Below are positions 31,398 through 39,821 of a stretch of DNA of 64,000 bases, piece after piece. The notes beneath the pieces were generated by a model. That model was not told the origin of the DNA, searched no databases, and saw only the letters and a list, made by a program, of their open reading frames with translations. The first letter of the stretch is position 1. Each line of letters begins with the position of its first letter. Origin of the DNA: JAJFKB01 sp965230515 (lineage in GTDB: Bacteria > Pseudomonadota > Gammaproteobacteria > Pseudomonadales > IMCC2047). Both the position numbers and the translations under genes were made by a program. The stretch spans positions 1,488,001 to 1,552,000 of the forward strand of contig OZ246007.1 in NCBI GenBank assembly GCA_965230515.1. The letters run 5' to 3'.

Positions 31398-32429
31398 CTA
31401 GGGCATAAGCGCTATTGCATCAATGCCTAATGTTTCTGGAAAGCCGAACATGATATTCATATTTTGCAGCGCCTGCCCGGCTGCACCTTTTACCAAATTA
31501 TCAATCACCGAAAGCACAACCACATGCCTACCCTGCTGGGGACGATGCACAGCGATTCTGCAATGGTTGCTGCCTTTGACACTTCGGGTTTCCGGGTGAG
31601 AACCAGCTGGCATCACATCGACAAAGGGCTCATTTTCATAACGCTGCTCATAGAGTGATTGCAGCTCTTCAGTATCCGCGCACAGCTCAGCATAAAGTGT
31701 GGCATGAATACCTCTAATCATCGGCGTAAGATGCGGCACAAAAGTCAGCCCCACATCCTTACTAACGATCTGCCTTAACCCCTGCCTGATCTCGGGCAAA
31801 TGTCTATGGCCCGGCACAGCATAGGCTTTCAGGCTTTCACTGGCCTCGCACAAAAGCGAGCCAACGCTGGCCTGTCGACCTGCACCACTGACACCGGATT
31901 TGGCATCAGCAATCAACGATTCCCGATTGACCAGTCCGTTTTCCAGCAATGGTAAAAAGCCCAACTGTACAGCCGTTGGATAGCAGCCGGGATTTGCCAG
32001 AATATTTGCCCCCCGAATGGCATCCCGGCTTACCTCAGGCAAACCATAAACCGCCTCCGCCAACAACTCAGGGCAGGCATGTTGTTCGCCGTACCATTGG
32101 GACCACTCCTGCGCATCACGCAACCGAAAATCTGCTGAAAGATCGACCACGCGCGTGCCCTTTTCCAGCAGCTCTGGCACCTGCTTCATAGCCACTCCGT
32201 TCGGCGTGGCAAAAAATACCAGATCACACGCCGCCAATGCGTCTGTATCTGGTAATGAGAACTGCAAATCAACCTGGTTTCGCAAATTCGGATAGATTTC
32301 CGAAACTGCTTTACCCTGTTCCGTACGGGAGGTGATCAGGCACAATTCAACCTGCGGGTGCACCGCCAGCAACCTTAATAATTCAACCCCTGTATATCCG
32401 GTACCGCCGACCACTCCAACCTTTATCAC
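31398..32429 (-). CDS. argC: N-acetyl-gamma-glutamyl-phosphate reductase
   Basis: NADPH-dependent reduction of N-acetylglutamyl phosphate to the semialdehyde, third step of arginine synthesis. The 343-residue product begins with a Rossmann motif (VGVVGGTGYTGVELLRLL), has the catalytic cysteine C149 in NILANPGCYPTAV, and contains HRHLPEIRQGL and PHLTPMIRGI. Gene order and length are normal. It is the first gene of the argC-coiled coil-bactofilin run and is divergent from the CLC gene, with a MITE between. Confidence 0.96.
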   Translation of the reverse strand: MIKVGVVGGTGYTGVELLRLLAVHPQVELCLITSRTEQGKAVSEIYPNLRNQVDLQFSLPDTDALAACDLVFFATPNGVAMKQVPELLEKGTRVVDLSADFRLRDAQEWSQWYGEQHACPELLAEAVYGLPEVSRDAIRGANILANPGCYPTAVQLGFLPLLENGLVNRESLIADAKSGVSGAGRQASVGSLLCEASESLKAYAVPGHRHLPEIRQGLRQIVSKDVGLTFVPHLTPMIRGIHATLYAELCADTEELQSLYEQRYENEPFVDVMPAGSHPETRSVKGSNHCRIAVHRPQQGRHVVVLSVIDNLVKGAAGQALQNMNIMFGFPETLGIDAIALMP

Positions 32430-32458
32430 TTGACCCTCATTCTATATTGTTGAGTTTA

Positions 32459-32720
32459 GGAACCTCTGAATAATTCCTTGATCCCTCTGGCGCACAGAGC
32501 GTTTGTAGATCAAGGCGGCTTTGTGCAGTAATGTCCAAACCTTGCAAGCAAAGCCAACGCAGAGCTGCGAATGCTCTGTAAGCCCCGCAGGGCGAGGCCT
32601 GAAAGCTTCATCTGCGGCGTTAGAAACTTTGCTAAGGCAATAAGCATTAGCGGTAGTTCCTGCCTTGCAGCTAAAGCTTTCAGGTCTCGCAGAGGCATTA
32701 AGGAATTATTCAGAGGTTCC
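32459..32720. mobile_element. MITE with IS5-like ends (262 bp, TTA target duplication)
   Basis: The element starts GGAACCTCTGAATAATTCCTT and ends in its perfect reverse complement; the 20-bp perfect ends extend with mismatches (T-GAT-CCCTCTG against T-AAT-GCCTCTG) to about 32 bp. A 3-bp direct repeat TTA flanks it (32456-32458 and 32721-32723). Length, ends and a TNA duplication fit a non-autonomous derivative of an IS5-superfamily element. There is no transposase. The only ORF across it (minus, 32510-32809) reads out of the terminal repeat and has no recognisable domain. It sits in the argC/CLC divergent promoter region. Confidence 0.8.
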
Positions 32721-32789
32721 TTAAAAACACTTTTACTAAGCCGACCAGTATAATAAAGTCCGCTACTAAAGAGAAAGATAATCTGATTA

Positions 32790-34538
32790 ATGAAAAACAG
32801 GTTTTTCACACTGGACCGCTTTCGGGACCGCCTCGCACATCTTGATGCACTGCCTCAGTACGCAGTGCTTGGTGTAATCTCGGGCGTTATCACTGGTGTC
32901 GTTATACTGGCATTTCGGCTGGCCATCGAAATACCACTCCGCTTTTGGTTACCTGAGGATGATCCTGAAAATTTCGAAGCACTGAGTACTTATCTACGTT
33001 TTGCTGCCCCGGTTGCCGGCGGACTGGTAGTCGGCGTACTCCTTTCCCTGTTGAGCGAGGAAAACCGAAAAGTAGGCGTTCCGCTCGTCCTGGAGCGTCT
33101 CAACTATCACGAAGGTCACCTTCGCTTAAGAAATGCCGGCGTACAGTTTTTAATGGGCGTAATCAGCCTCGTCAGTGGTCAGTCAGCCGGCCGCGAAGGG
33201 CCCGCCATTCATATGGGCGCCGCCTGTAACAGCGCCCTGGGAAGACGCTTCCACCTACCCAACAACAGCATTCGTGTCCTGGTCGGCTGCGGCACCGCCG
33301 CGGCAATTTCCGCCTCCTTCAACACTCCCATAGCCGGCGTCATATTTGCCATGGAAGTGGTCATGATGGAGTACACCATTGCAGGGTTTACTCCGGTCAT
33401 TCTGGCATCTGTCACCGCAGCGGTCATAAGTCGGCTGGTCTACGGTCCCGACACCGCCTTTGAAGTCCCCGCATTAAGCATCCAATCGCTTTGGGATATT
33501 CCTATCGTGGTTTTTATGGGTGTCATTCTTGGCTCGCTCGCGGCCCTGTTTGTGAAAACCACCGAATTCTGCTCCCGATTTCAGCATTATCATATTTTGC
33601 CCCGTGCACTGGTCGCCGGCGTTTTCACCGGTTCGATTGCCATATTTATTCCGTCCGTCATGGGCATTGGTTACGACTCGGTCAATCAGGCATTGACCGG
33701 TAACATCAGCATCGGCATCATTCTAGCCCTGACCTTTGGCAAACTGTTTGCTACTGCCGTTCCCATTGGCCTGGGCATGCCGTACAGCCTGATCGGCCCA
33801 ACCCTGGTGTTAGGCGCCAGTGCCGGCGCTACACTCGGTCTGACCTGCATTCTGTATTTCCCGCAACACACCTCCCCCATCGGCGTCTACAGCATGCTGG
33901 GTATGGGCGCCATGATGGGTGCCGTGCTTAACGCGCCATTGGCGGCATTGATGGCACTACTGGAACTGACCGGCAACCCCAACATTATTCTACCGGGGAT
34001 GCTGGTTATTGTAGTGGCCAACCTGACCGCCCGAGTCGGCTTTAATCAAAAATCAATATTCAACACCATGCTGAAAAGTCAGGGGATCAACCTGAGAGAC
34101 GCACCGGTATTGCAAGCCCTGAGTCGCACCGGCGTGATCAAATTACTCAACAGCAACCTGGTCACTCAGGACCGGAAGTTGACCATTGAACAAGCGAGAT
34201 CTTTACTGGCGGAAAAACCGGAATGGATTGTTATTAGCGACCAAAGAGAGATATGCTCGCTGTTACCTGCCGCTGATCTCGCACGATATCTGGAAGATCC
34301 AGGTACACCGAAACCAGAGAGTAATGATGACCAAGAGCTGGATCTGTTAACCATTCCCGCCAAGAGACGTGAAATGATGGCGATTCCGCGTCGGGCAACC
34401 TTGCAGGAAGCGCTGGATACTTTACATAAGCACAACATCGAGGCACTCTACGTGAAGCGGGTTCACGCACCGATGATCAGTTCCGTCATGGGCATCGTCA
34501 CCCGTCGCGACATCGAAAAATTCTACCTGCACAAATAA
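32790..34538 (+). CDS. CLC-family chloride channel/transporter with CBS domains
   Basis: 582 residues: an ~18-helix CLC membrane domain (to about 430) followed by a cytoplasmic CBS-pair region ending IVTRRDIEKFY. The gating glutamate E136 is present in GREGPAIHMG. Two other positions differ from the E. coli exchanger ClcA. The central Ser of GSGIP is Val95 (KVGVP), and the internal proton glutamate corresponds to Val190 (IFAMEV, E189 kept), the residue type found in CLC channels. It may therefore be a channel or a weakly coupled transporter (inference from hand alignment). hemJ follows after 11 bp. Confidence 0.9.
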   Translation: MKNRFFTLDRFRDRLAHLDALPQYAVLGVISGVITGVVILAFRLAIEIPLRFWLPEDDPENFEALSTYLRFAAPVAGGLVVGVLLSLLSEENRKVGVPLVLERLNYHEGHLRLRNAGVQFLMGVISLVSGQSAGREGPAIHMGAACNSALGRRFHLPNNSIRVLVGCGTAAAISASFNTPIAGVIFAMEVVMMEYTIAGFTPVILASVTAAVISRLVYGPDTAFEVPALSIQSLWDIPIVVFMGVILGSLAALFVKTTEFCSRFQHYHILPRALVAGVFTGSIAIFIPSVMGIGYDSVNQALTGNISIGIILALTFGKLFATAVPIGLGMPYSLIGPTLVLGASAGATLGLTCILYFPQHTSPIGVYSMLGMGAMMGAVLNAPLAALMALLELTGNPNIILPGMLVIVVANLTARVGFNQKSIFNTMLKSQGINLRDAPVLQALSRTGVIKLLNSNLVTQDRKLTIEQARSLLAEKPEWIVISDQREICSLLPAADLARYLEDPGTPKPESNDDQELDLLTIPAKRREMMAIPRRATLQEALDTLHKHNIEALYVKRVHAPMISSVMGIVTRRDIEKFYLHK

Positions 34539-34549
34539 CTGGGACCACT

Positions 34550-34969
34550 ATGCTCTGGGTTAAGGCTTTTCATATTATTTTTGTCATCTGCTGGTTTGCC
34601 GGCATTTTTTATCTGCCCCGTCTGTTTGTTAACCACGCCATGACCGATCACCTGGAAACAAAAAAACAGCTGGCACTGATGGAATACAAGCTCTACCGTT
34701 TCATCAGCCCACTGGCATGGCTGGCGGTCGGATTTGGAATCTGGCTCAGTTACCTGAACTGGGAATTTTACAAAACAGAAGCCTGGTTCCATATAAAACT
34801 GTTTCTGGTACTACCCTTGATCGCCTACCACATGGTCTGCGGTTATTTCGTTCGACAGTTCCAAAATGATCTGAACAGCAAAACTCATATATTCTTTCGG
34901 TGGTTTAATGAAATCCCCGTGTTAATATTGTTCGCCGTAGTGATATTAGTAGTGGTGCGACCGCTTTAG
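34550..34969 (+). CDS. hemJ: Protoporphyrinogen IX oxidase HemJ
   Basis: 139-residue inner-membrane protein of four helices (KAFHIIFVICWFAGIFYLPR; FISPLAWLAVGFGIWLSYLN; FHIKLFLVLPLIAYHMVCGY; FNEIPVLILFAVVILVVVRP). The conserved histidine in the first helix (FHIIFVICWF) and the basic FHIKLFL segment are those of the UPF0093/HemJ family, which oxidises protoporphyrinogen IX in bacteria lacking HemG or HemY. It is 41 bp upstream of hemL, another heme gene, which supports the call. Confidence 0.92.
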   Translation: MLWVKAFHIIFVICWFAGIFYLPRLFVNHAMTDHLETKKQLALMEYKLYRFISPLAWLAVGFGIWLSYLNWEFYKTEAWFHIKLFLVLPLIAYHMVCGYFVRQFQNDLNSKTHIFFRWFNEIPVLILFAVVILVVVRPL

Positions 34970-35010
34970 CTTTATTCACTTTCCAAATTATTTTCCATTG
35001 AAGAAACAAC

Positions 35011-36294
35011 ATGACTCAATCAGAACAGCTTTTCCAACAGGCCCAGCAACATATTCCCGGTGGCGTTAACTCGCCGGTTCGTGCATTTAAAGCCGTAGGT
35101 GGTACACCAGTCTTTATCGACCATGCCGAAGGTGCTTATTTTTATGACCCGGATAGCAAACGCTACATAGATTATGTGCTTTCCTGGGGGCCCATGATTC
35201 TGGGTCACAACCACCCAGCCATTCGACAAGCCGTTATCGACAAAGCAAGCCAGGGCCTCAGTTTCGGAGCACCAACAGCCATTGAAACGGAATTGGCTGA
35301 TCGTATTTGCGAGATCATGCCCAACATGGATCTAGTGCGCTTTGTAAATTCAGGCACAGAAGCGACTATGAGTGCGATTCGTCTGGCGCGAGGCTTTACC
35401 GGGCGGGACAAGATTGTAAAATTTGAAGGTTGCTATCACGGCCATTCAGATTCACTGCTAGTCAAAGCCGGTTCCGGCGCGCTGACTCTGGGCGTCCCCA
35501 CCTCCCCCGGGGTTCCAGCCGCGCTTGCGGAACACACCATCACTCTGACCTACAACGATATTGAAAGTGTCGAACAGGCGTTCAAAGAAGTTGGCGAACA
35601 GGTCGCCTGCATTATCGTAGAACCCGTTGCGGGCAACATGAACTGCATTCCACCCGTACCGGGGTTTTTGGAAGGGCTGCGCGCTGTCTGCGATCGGTAC
35701 GGAACCGTACTCATTCTCGACGAAGTGATGACCGGCTTCCGTTTAGGACTGCAGGGCGCACAGGGTTACTATGGTATCGAGGCTGACCTGACCACACTTG
35801 GCAAAGTGATCGGTGGCGGCATGCCCGTCGGCGCATTTGGTGGCAAAAGGGAAATAATGGAAAAGATCGCACCACTCGGCCCGGTATACCAGGCAGGCAC
35901 GCTGTCCGGCAACCCCATTGCCATGGCCGCAGGACTGGCTGCCATGGACGAAATCAGTAGACCGGGTTTTTACGAATCCTTATTTACCAAAACCAGCGCT
36001 CTGGCTGAAGGATTTGAGCGTGTTGCTAGTGAAGCCGGAATCCCCTTCACAACCAACCACGTTGGCACCATGTTTGGTGGCTTTTTCACTGAAGAATCTC
36101 AAATCAGCAACTACCAGCAGGTCATGGCCTGCAATACCGAGCGATTTAACAGGTTCTTCCACGGCATGCTCGACGCCGGCGTCTATCTGGCACCAGCCTC
36201 CTACGAGGCGGGCTTTATGTCGGCCGCACATACCGATGAGGACATTCAGGCAACGGTCGATGCGGCGAAAAAGGTGATGTCTACGTTGAGTTGA
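35011..36294 (+). CDS. hemL: Glutamate-1-semialdehyde 2,1-aminomutase
   Basis: PLP enzyme forming 5-aminolevulinate from glutamate semialdehyde in the C5 heme pathway. The 427-residue product carries the cofactor lysine K265 in LTTLGKVIGGGMPVGAFGG, with FVNSGTEATMSAIRLARG and LILDEVMTGFR earlier. Full length with no anomalies. The hemJ-hemL pairing links the first and a late step of heme synthesis. Confidence 0.97.
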   Translation: MTQSEQLFQQAQQHIPGGVNSPVRAFKAVGGTPVFIDHAEGAYFYDPDSKRYIDYVLSWGPMILGHNHPAIRQAVIDKASQGLSFGAPTAIETELADRICEIMPNMDLVRFVNSGTEATMSAIRLARGFTGRDKIVKFEGCYHGHSDSLLVKAGSGALTLGVPTSPGVPAALAEHTITLTYNDIESVEQAFKEVGEQVACIIVEPVAGNMNCIPPVPGFLEGLRAVCDRYGTVLILDEVMTGFRLGLQGAQGYYGIEADLTTLGKVIGGGMPVGAFGGKREIMEKIAPLGPVYQAGTLSGNPIAMAAGLAAMDEISRPGFYESLFTKTSALAEGFERVASEAGIPFTTNHVGTMFGGFFTEESQISNYQQVMACNTERFNRFFHGMLDAGVYLAPASYEAGFMSAAHTDEDIQATVDAAKKVMSTLS

Positions 36295-36611
36295 ACAGCG
36301 TCAAGAAAGTAAGAAGTTCAAGTGGGACCAAGTTGGATTTTCTTAGAACATAATGACTGGCTGTGCGGCTAATGGTAATGCATAGTCGCGCGCCAGCAAC
36401 TTCCTTTGTGTTTTTACCCCTCCATGATTTTAATAACAATACGCCAGCCACATTAACTAGCATTGCTACAAGCAACTATACTACTTTCCATACGGCACCT
36501 AGAAAAATGAGTTATAACGCCAAGCTATGTATTTATTGGCCCATGCTTGATGTATTCAGCCGTAAAAAAAAGAGTATAAGAGATTTCGTCCAGCAAGGGA
36601 CAAAACCGAAT
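36295..36611. other. Non-coding stretch after hemL
   Basis: No convincing gene, RNA or terminator. ORFs on both strands (plus 36363-36614, minus 36281-36475) lack a good ribosome-binding site or recognisable domain. With the adjacent VOC fragment the stretch looks like decayed sequence. Confidence 0.5.
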
Positions 36612-36703
36612 TAAGTTGCTGGTTTATGGAATTCGATCACATTTCCATCAGGGTCGCGAATAAAAAAGAACTTGGCACCCTCAAACTCTATAGATTCGAT
36701 TGA
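36612..36703 (-). pseudogene. C-terminal remnant of a glyoxalase/VOC-family gene
   Basis: The minus strand encodes SIESIEFEGAKFFFIRDPDG then NVIEFHKPAT and a stop. FFIRDPDGNVIEF is the classic last strand of a vicinal-oxygen-chelate domain, where the glutamate is a metal ligand. An in-frame stop (TAA at 36706-36704) lies just upstream and no N-terminal part is visible, so only about 30 codons survive. Confidence 0.75.
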
Positions 36704-36783
36704 TTAAATTCTGGACACCCACAGATTAAATTAAAACCCGATCCCTCTTCCCACAACGAAAACCATTCCCCCAACTTTAGCAC

Positions 36784-37353
36784 CTAAACAGGCTCCGCAA
36801 TCGCCACAAATCGCCATGGCCCACCCGGTATAGGGGAGTTAAAAGGCCAGCATGTTGCCAGTAACAAAAGGGAATTCGTGTCTCGGGGCAGCCTGACTTC
36901 ACTTTCATGAACAACTTCTGTGTGATCGATTCGATACACCAGTTTTTGTCCGTCAATCCGCTCTATTTCCACGTGATCCCCCTTCCTTATATCCCTCATA
37001 AAGGAAAAGTGCGTGTCGCGATGTCCGCTAATCAAGGTAGTACCCTGTGTTCCCGGTAGCGCACTGGCAACGCTATAACCTGGCCCAAATGCCAGCGCCT
37101 GACCGTGATCACCCTGCAGCACAATTGCGTTGATACGCTGGCGTGGAAGGCGCAACCGCATTCGAGGTGTAATATCAGCCCAGGACCAGGGTTTGACCGG
37201 CTGCCCCGTCTCCACGCTCTGCACCCAGGCTTTGTGTAACAACCACTGTGCCAGCTCTGCCTTCACGTAGACCCAGCTCCCCTGGGCAATTTGCGCACAA
37301 CCCAGCAGCATTAGCAGGGCAAACACCAATTGCCGCATCTGCCTGTCACTCAT
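36784..37353 (-). CDS. Class GN sortase (dedicated sortase)
   Basis: Transpeptidase of the proteobacterial sortase class, 189 residues. An N-terminal membrane anchor (LVFALLMLLGCAQIAQGSWV, about 9-28) is followed by the sortase barrel with H111 (ISGHRDTHFSF), catalytic C168 (LLLATCWPF) and R181 (GGPWRFVAI). All three catalytic residues are present. It is expected to recognise the LPQTA tail of the upstream VIT/VWA protein. The start codon overlaps the end of that gene by 8 bp, so the pair is translationally linked. Only one candidate substrate is seen in the window, as usual for this class. Confidence 0.93.
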   Translation of the reverse strand: MSDRQMRQLVFALLMLLGCAQIAQGSWVYVKAELAQWLLHKAWVQSVETGQPVKPWSWADITPRMRLRLPRQRINAIVLQGDHGQALAFGPGYSVASALPGTQGTTLISGHRDTHFSFMRDIRKGDHVEIERIDGQKLVYRIDHTEVVHESEVRLPRDTNSLLLLATCWPFNSPIPGGPWRFVAIAEPV

Positions 37354-39439
37354 GTCGTGCGGAAGGGTTTAAGCGAACGCGCAGCCATAACATAAGCAAG
37401 CCAACTGCCAACCCTATGATGATATGCAACATGCCATCGGTAGCTGTTTGCGGCAATCCAAGCTGACTGCCGGCTGGCAAATTGCTTTTTAGTATGTGAC
37501 TGGACAAAGGCTCAGAGGGACGTCGAGCCGGTGTTTGATCCACGGCAACCAGACTGGTAAATCGGCTTACCAGATGATGCTGAAGAGAGAGCTCGACTAC
37601 CGTTTGCCTGAGTGCATCCTTTTTTATTGGCTCATGGGTCACAAGGTATTGGTTCATCAATGCGGCGGTTTTGCGGCGCGCCCATAGCACATTGATCCCC
37701 TCGCGTGGTTCGCTGTGATGCAGATCCAGAATACGCTCGAATACTCCTTCCACACCAGCCCCGGTCAGCGATATGCCACGGGGTGGCGTTTCGGTTTTCA
37801 TCACCACCATCACCGGCTCACCCTGATAAAGATCGGGAATACGCTGAGGATAGCGTTCCGCCAGCCCGGCTTGTACCAGGTTTACCTCCAGGTTGGTAAG
37901 CGTCGGGGCTTCCAGTTTACGAAATAATTCGGTCATGCGTTCAGCAACCATTTTCATGCTGCCAATGTGGGTAAAGCTGCCTCTGCCAAACTCGGCCGCT
38001 TTACTCATAAAATAGGAGTTGGGTGCCGATCCGATCCCGATGGTAAACAGCCGGCTGTTATCGAGTTTTTGTTTAATCAGTTCAAACAGTTGCTGTTCGT
38101 TACCCACGGCGCCATCGGTGAGAAATACAATCTGGCGCAATCGCTCAGGCTGACCGGTTTCCAAAGCTGCATACCTTTGTGTCAAAGCGGTATCAATTGC
38201 CGAATACATCTCTGTACCACCGCCGGCGCTAAGTCCTTTGGCATAACTGATTGCTCGCGCACGCATCGCCTGTGTAGCAGGCTGAACTTCGGGAAACAGT
38301 GATCGTGTATTGGAATTAAACTGAATCAGATTGAAACGATCCTGCGGTTGAAGCCGCTTGATCGCCATCACCAGCGCCCGTTTGGCCTGACGAATCGATT
38401 CGCCTCCCATCGAACCCGAGGTGTCGATCACAAAAACCAGATCACGGGGCAAGGCGCTATCGCCGGGTTTTGACGGCGTCTCCATCTGTGGAGTGACCAT
38501 TAATAGCGAATAATAGGCATCCCGCCACTTTTGCGTGTAGAGTCCGACATAAGGTTCACCGACGGCAGCGGCCCGCCAGCGCAACACGAAATCACGGTTG
38601 GCGTCGTGCTCCGTGCTATTCAGCGTCACCCGATAGCGCTTTCGCTCCGTTTTTTGCTGATCGATTTGATGATAAAGGCTTTCCAGTTTCGAGAGTGCAA
38701 AACCTGACATCAGGTCCACAGTAATATTGATTGGATTACTGTTTTCTCCGAGCCGACTGAACGACGGCGTGATGTGTGAGGCATCCGACACCTGTCCGGT
38801 ATTTGGGCTGGTCCCGGGTCCCGTCCGTTGCGGTAAACCATGCTCATCCAGTAGCGGCTTACCGGGGATATACCGGGGTGTCAGGGTCATCGGAAACCGT
38901 AGACTGAACTCGCCGCTATCCAGCCGTACAGTATGCTGATATTCGATCTCCACTCGCACCGTTTCGTTGGGGCCGATATTAGCTACCGATACGGTAAACA
39001 GATTGGGGCGTTCCTGAGTCAACAGGCTGGCTCGCTTGCCCTCCCGTTTCGCCTGACGATAGGCACGCCTGGCCTCCGCTTTATCTTTGATCACGCCTTC
39101 AATGATACGCTCTCCGACACGCAGCCTCATATGGTCTACCGCTGCATCATCTGGCAGCGGAAAAAGGTAGGTACCCTCCACCCATTCCGAACCAGGATTT
39201 TGAAAATGCTGAGTCACTGTGGCGCGCACTATCATCCCGGTTACCTGCAACTGCACATCAGTATTCAGCATAGGCGCGAACTGCTTGCCCTGCTGACCAC
39301 TCAGATACAGCGAGCCACTTTTCACCCGACCAAAATCCTCCTTCATTTGTTGGTCGGCATTGGCCAGCAGCAGGCTGCTGAGCGCAAAACAGAACGCTCC
39401 CAAAATCCAGCAAAACCCCATCCGCTGTTTAGTTTTCAT
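37346..39439 (-). CDS. Sortase-target VIT/VWA domain surface protein
   Basis: 697-residue envelope protein matching the marine proteobacterial sortase target family. A signal peptide (WILGAFCFALSSLLLANADQ, about 11-30) is followed by a VIT domain (about 55-175, YLFPLPDDAAVDHMRLRVGE), and a von Willebrand A domain from about 333 with the metal-binding DTSGS (339-343). The sorting signal at the C-terminus has LPQTA at 662-666, a hydrophobic helix (HIIIGLAVGLLMLWLRV) and an arginine-containing tail. The Shine-Dalgarno GAGGTGA overlaps the stop codon of the preceding 70-residue ORF. The role is probably adhesion or matrix binding at the envelope. Confidence 0.93.
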   Translation of the reverse strand: MKTKQRMGFCWILGAFCFALSSLLLANADQQMKEDFGRVKSGSLYLSGQQGKQFAPMLNTDVQLQVTGMIVRATVTQHFQNPGSEWVEGTYLFPLPDDAAVDHMRLRVGERIIEGVIKDKAEARRAYRQAKREGKRASLLTQERPNLFTVSVANIGPNETVRVEIEYQHTVRLDSGEFSLRFPMTLTPRYIPGKPLLDEHGLPQRTGPGTSPNTGQVSDASHITPSFSRLGENSNPINITVDLMSGFALSKLESLYHQIDQQKTERKRYRVTLNSTEHDANRDFVLRWRAAAVGEPYVGLYTQKWRDAYYSLLMVTPQMETPSKPGDSALPRDLVFVIDTSGSMGGESIRQAKRALVMAIKRLQPQDRFNLIQFNSNTRSLFPEVQPATQAMRARAISYAKGLSAGGGTEMYSAIDTALTQRYAALETGQPERLRQIVFLTDGAVGNEQQLFELIKQKLDNSRLFTIGIGSAPNSYFMSKAAEFGRGSFTHIGSMKMVAERMTELFRKLEAPTLTNLEVNLVQAGLAERYPQRIPDLYQGEPVMVVMKTETPPRGISLTGAGVEGVFERILDLHHSEPREGINVLWARRKTAALMNQYLVTHEPIKKDALRQTVVELSLQHHLVSRFTSLVAVDQTPARRPSEPLSSHILKSNLPAGSQLGLPQTATDGMLHIIIGLAVGLLMLWLRVRLNPSARHE

Positions 39440-39445
39440 AACCTG

Positions 39446-39658
39446 TCACCTCGATGTTTGATCGATGGTTGAACCCTGAAGCTGGTTACTCATTTCTGGC
39501 AGGGCTACGGTCCTGGCTTCGGCTAACGCAGCACGTTGTCGCAAACAGCGGTACTTGCGGCTATAGGGAATCAACTTAAAAAGCAAAAGTGGATTTTGAT
39601 AGAGCTGCTCATCACTGACAGGCACAAACTCAAGTAATTGTTCTGGTAGTTTTTTCAT
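39446..39658 (-). CDS. 70-residue protein coupled to the sortase target
   Basis: 70 residues, starting MKKLPEQLLEFVPVSDEQLY, no signal peptide, membrane segment or recognisable domain. GGAG lies 8 bases before its ATG. Its stop codon is embedded in the Shine-Dalgarno of the target gene, which starts 6 bp later, so translation of the two is very probably coupled. That arrangement argues it is a real first gene of the operon. It is basic and Arg/Leu-rich in the middle (YSRKYRCLRQRAALAEAR), probably cytoplasmic. Confidence 0.6.
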   Translation of the reverse strand: MKKLPEQLLEFVPVSDEQLYQNPLLLFKLIPYSRKYRCLRQRAALAEARTVALPEMSNQLQGSTIDQTSR

Positions 39659-39809
39659 CCTGGTATCTCCGAAAATGGTGAGAATTTAAACGTGCAAACA
39701 CGGTCTTACGTTGACTATTAAAGCGATAAACAATGGAGCGGCACTTGAGAGAAAATGGAGGAATGATGGAAATTGAAAAATTGAAGGTAGCTGAGGCAGT
39801 GCAATTACC

Positions 39810-39815
39810 TATAAT
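39810..39815 (+). promoter_or_regulatory. -10 element immediately upstream of the response regulator
   Basis: Consensus TATAAT ending 6 bases before the response-regulator ATG, so transcription would begin at or next to the start codon. No good -35 or extended -10 was found, and an AAGG only two bases from the ATG is too close for a normal Shine-Dalgarno. Confidence 0.4.
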
Positions 39816-39821
39816 AAGGCT

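Noticed and set aside
32510..32809. Minus-strand 99-codon ORF across the MITE
   Set aside because: It reads through the terminal inverted repeat, has no recognisable domain and only reflects the element's open frames.
36281..36475. Minus-strand ORF with a short hydrophobic start after hemL
   Set aside because: It overlaps the hemL end, lacks a ribosome-binding site and matches nothing recognisable.
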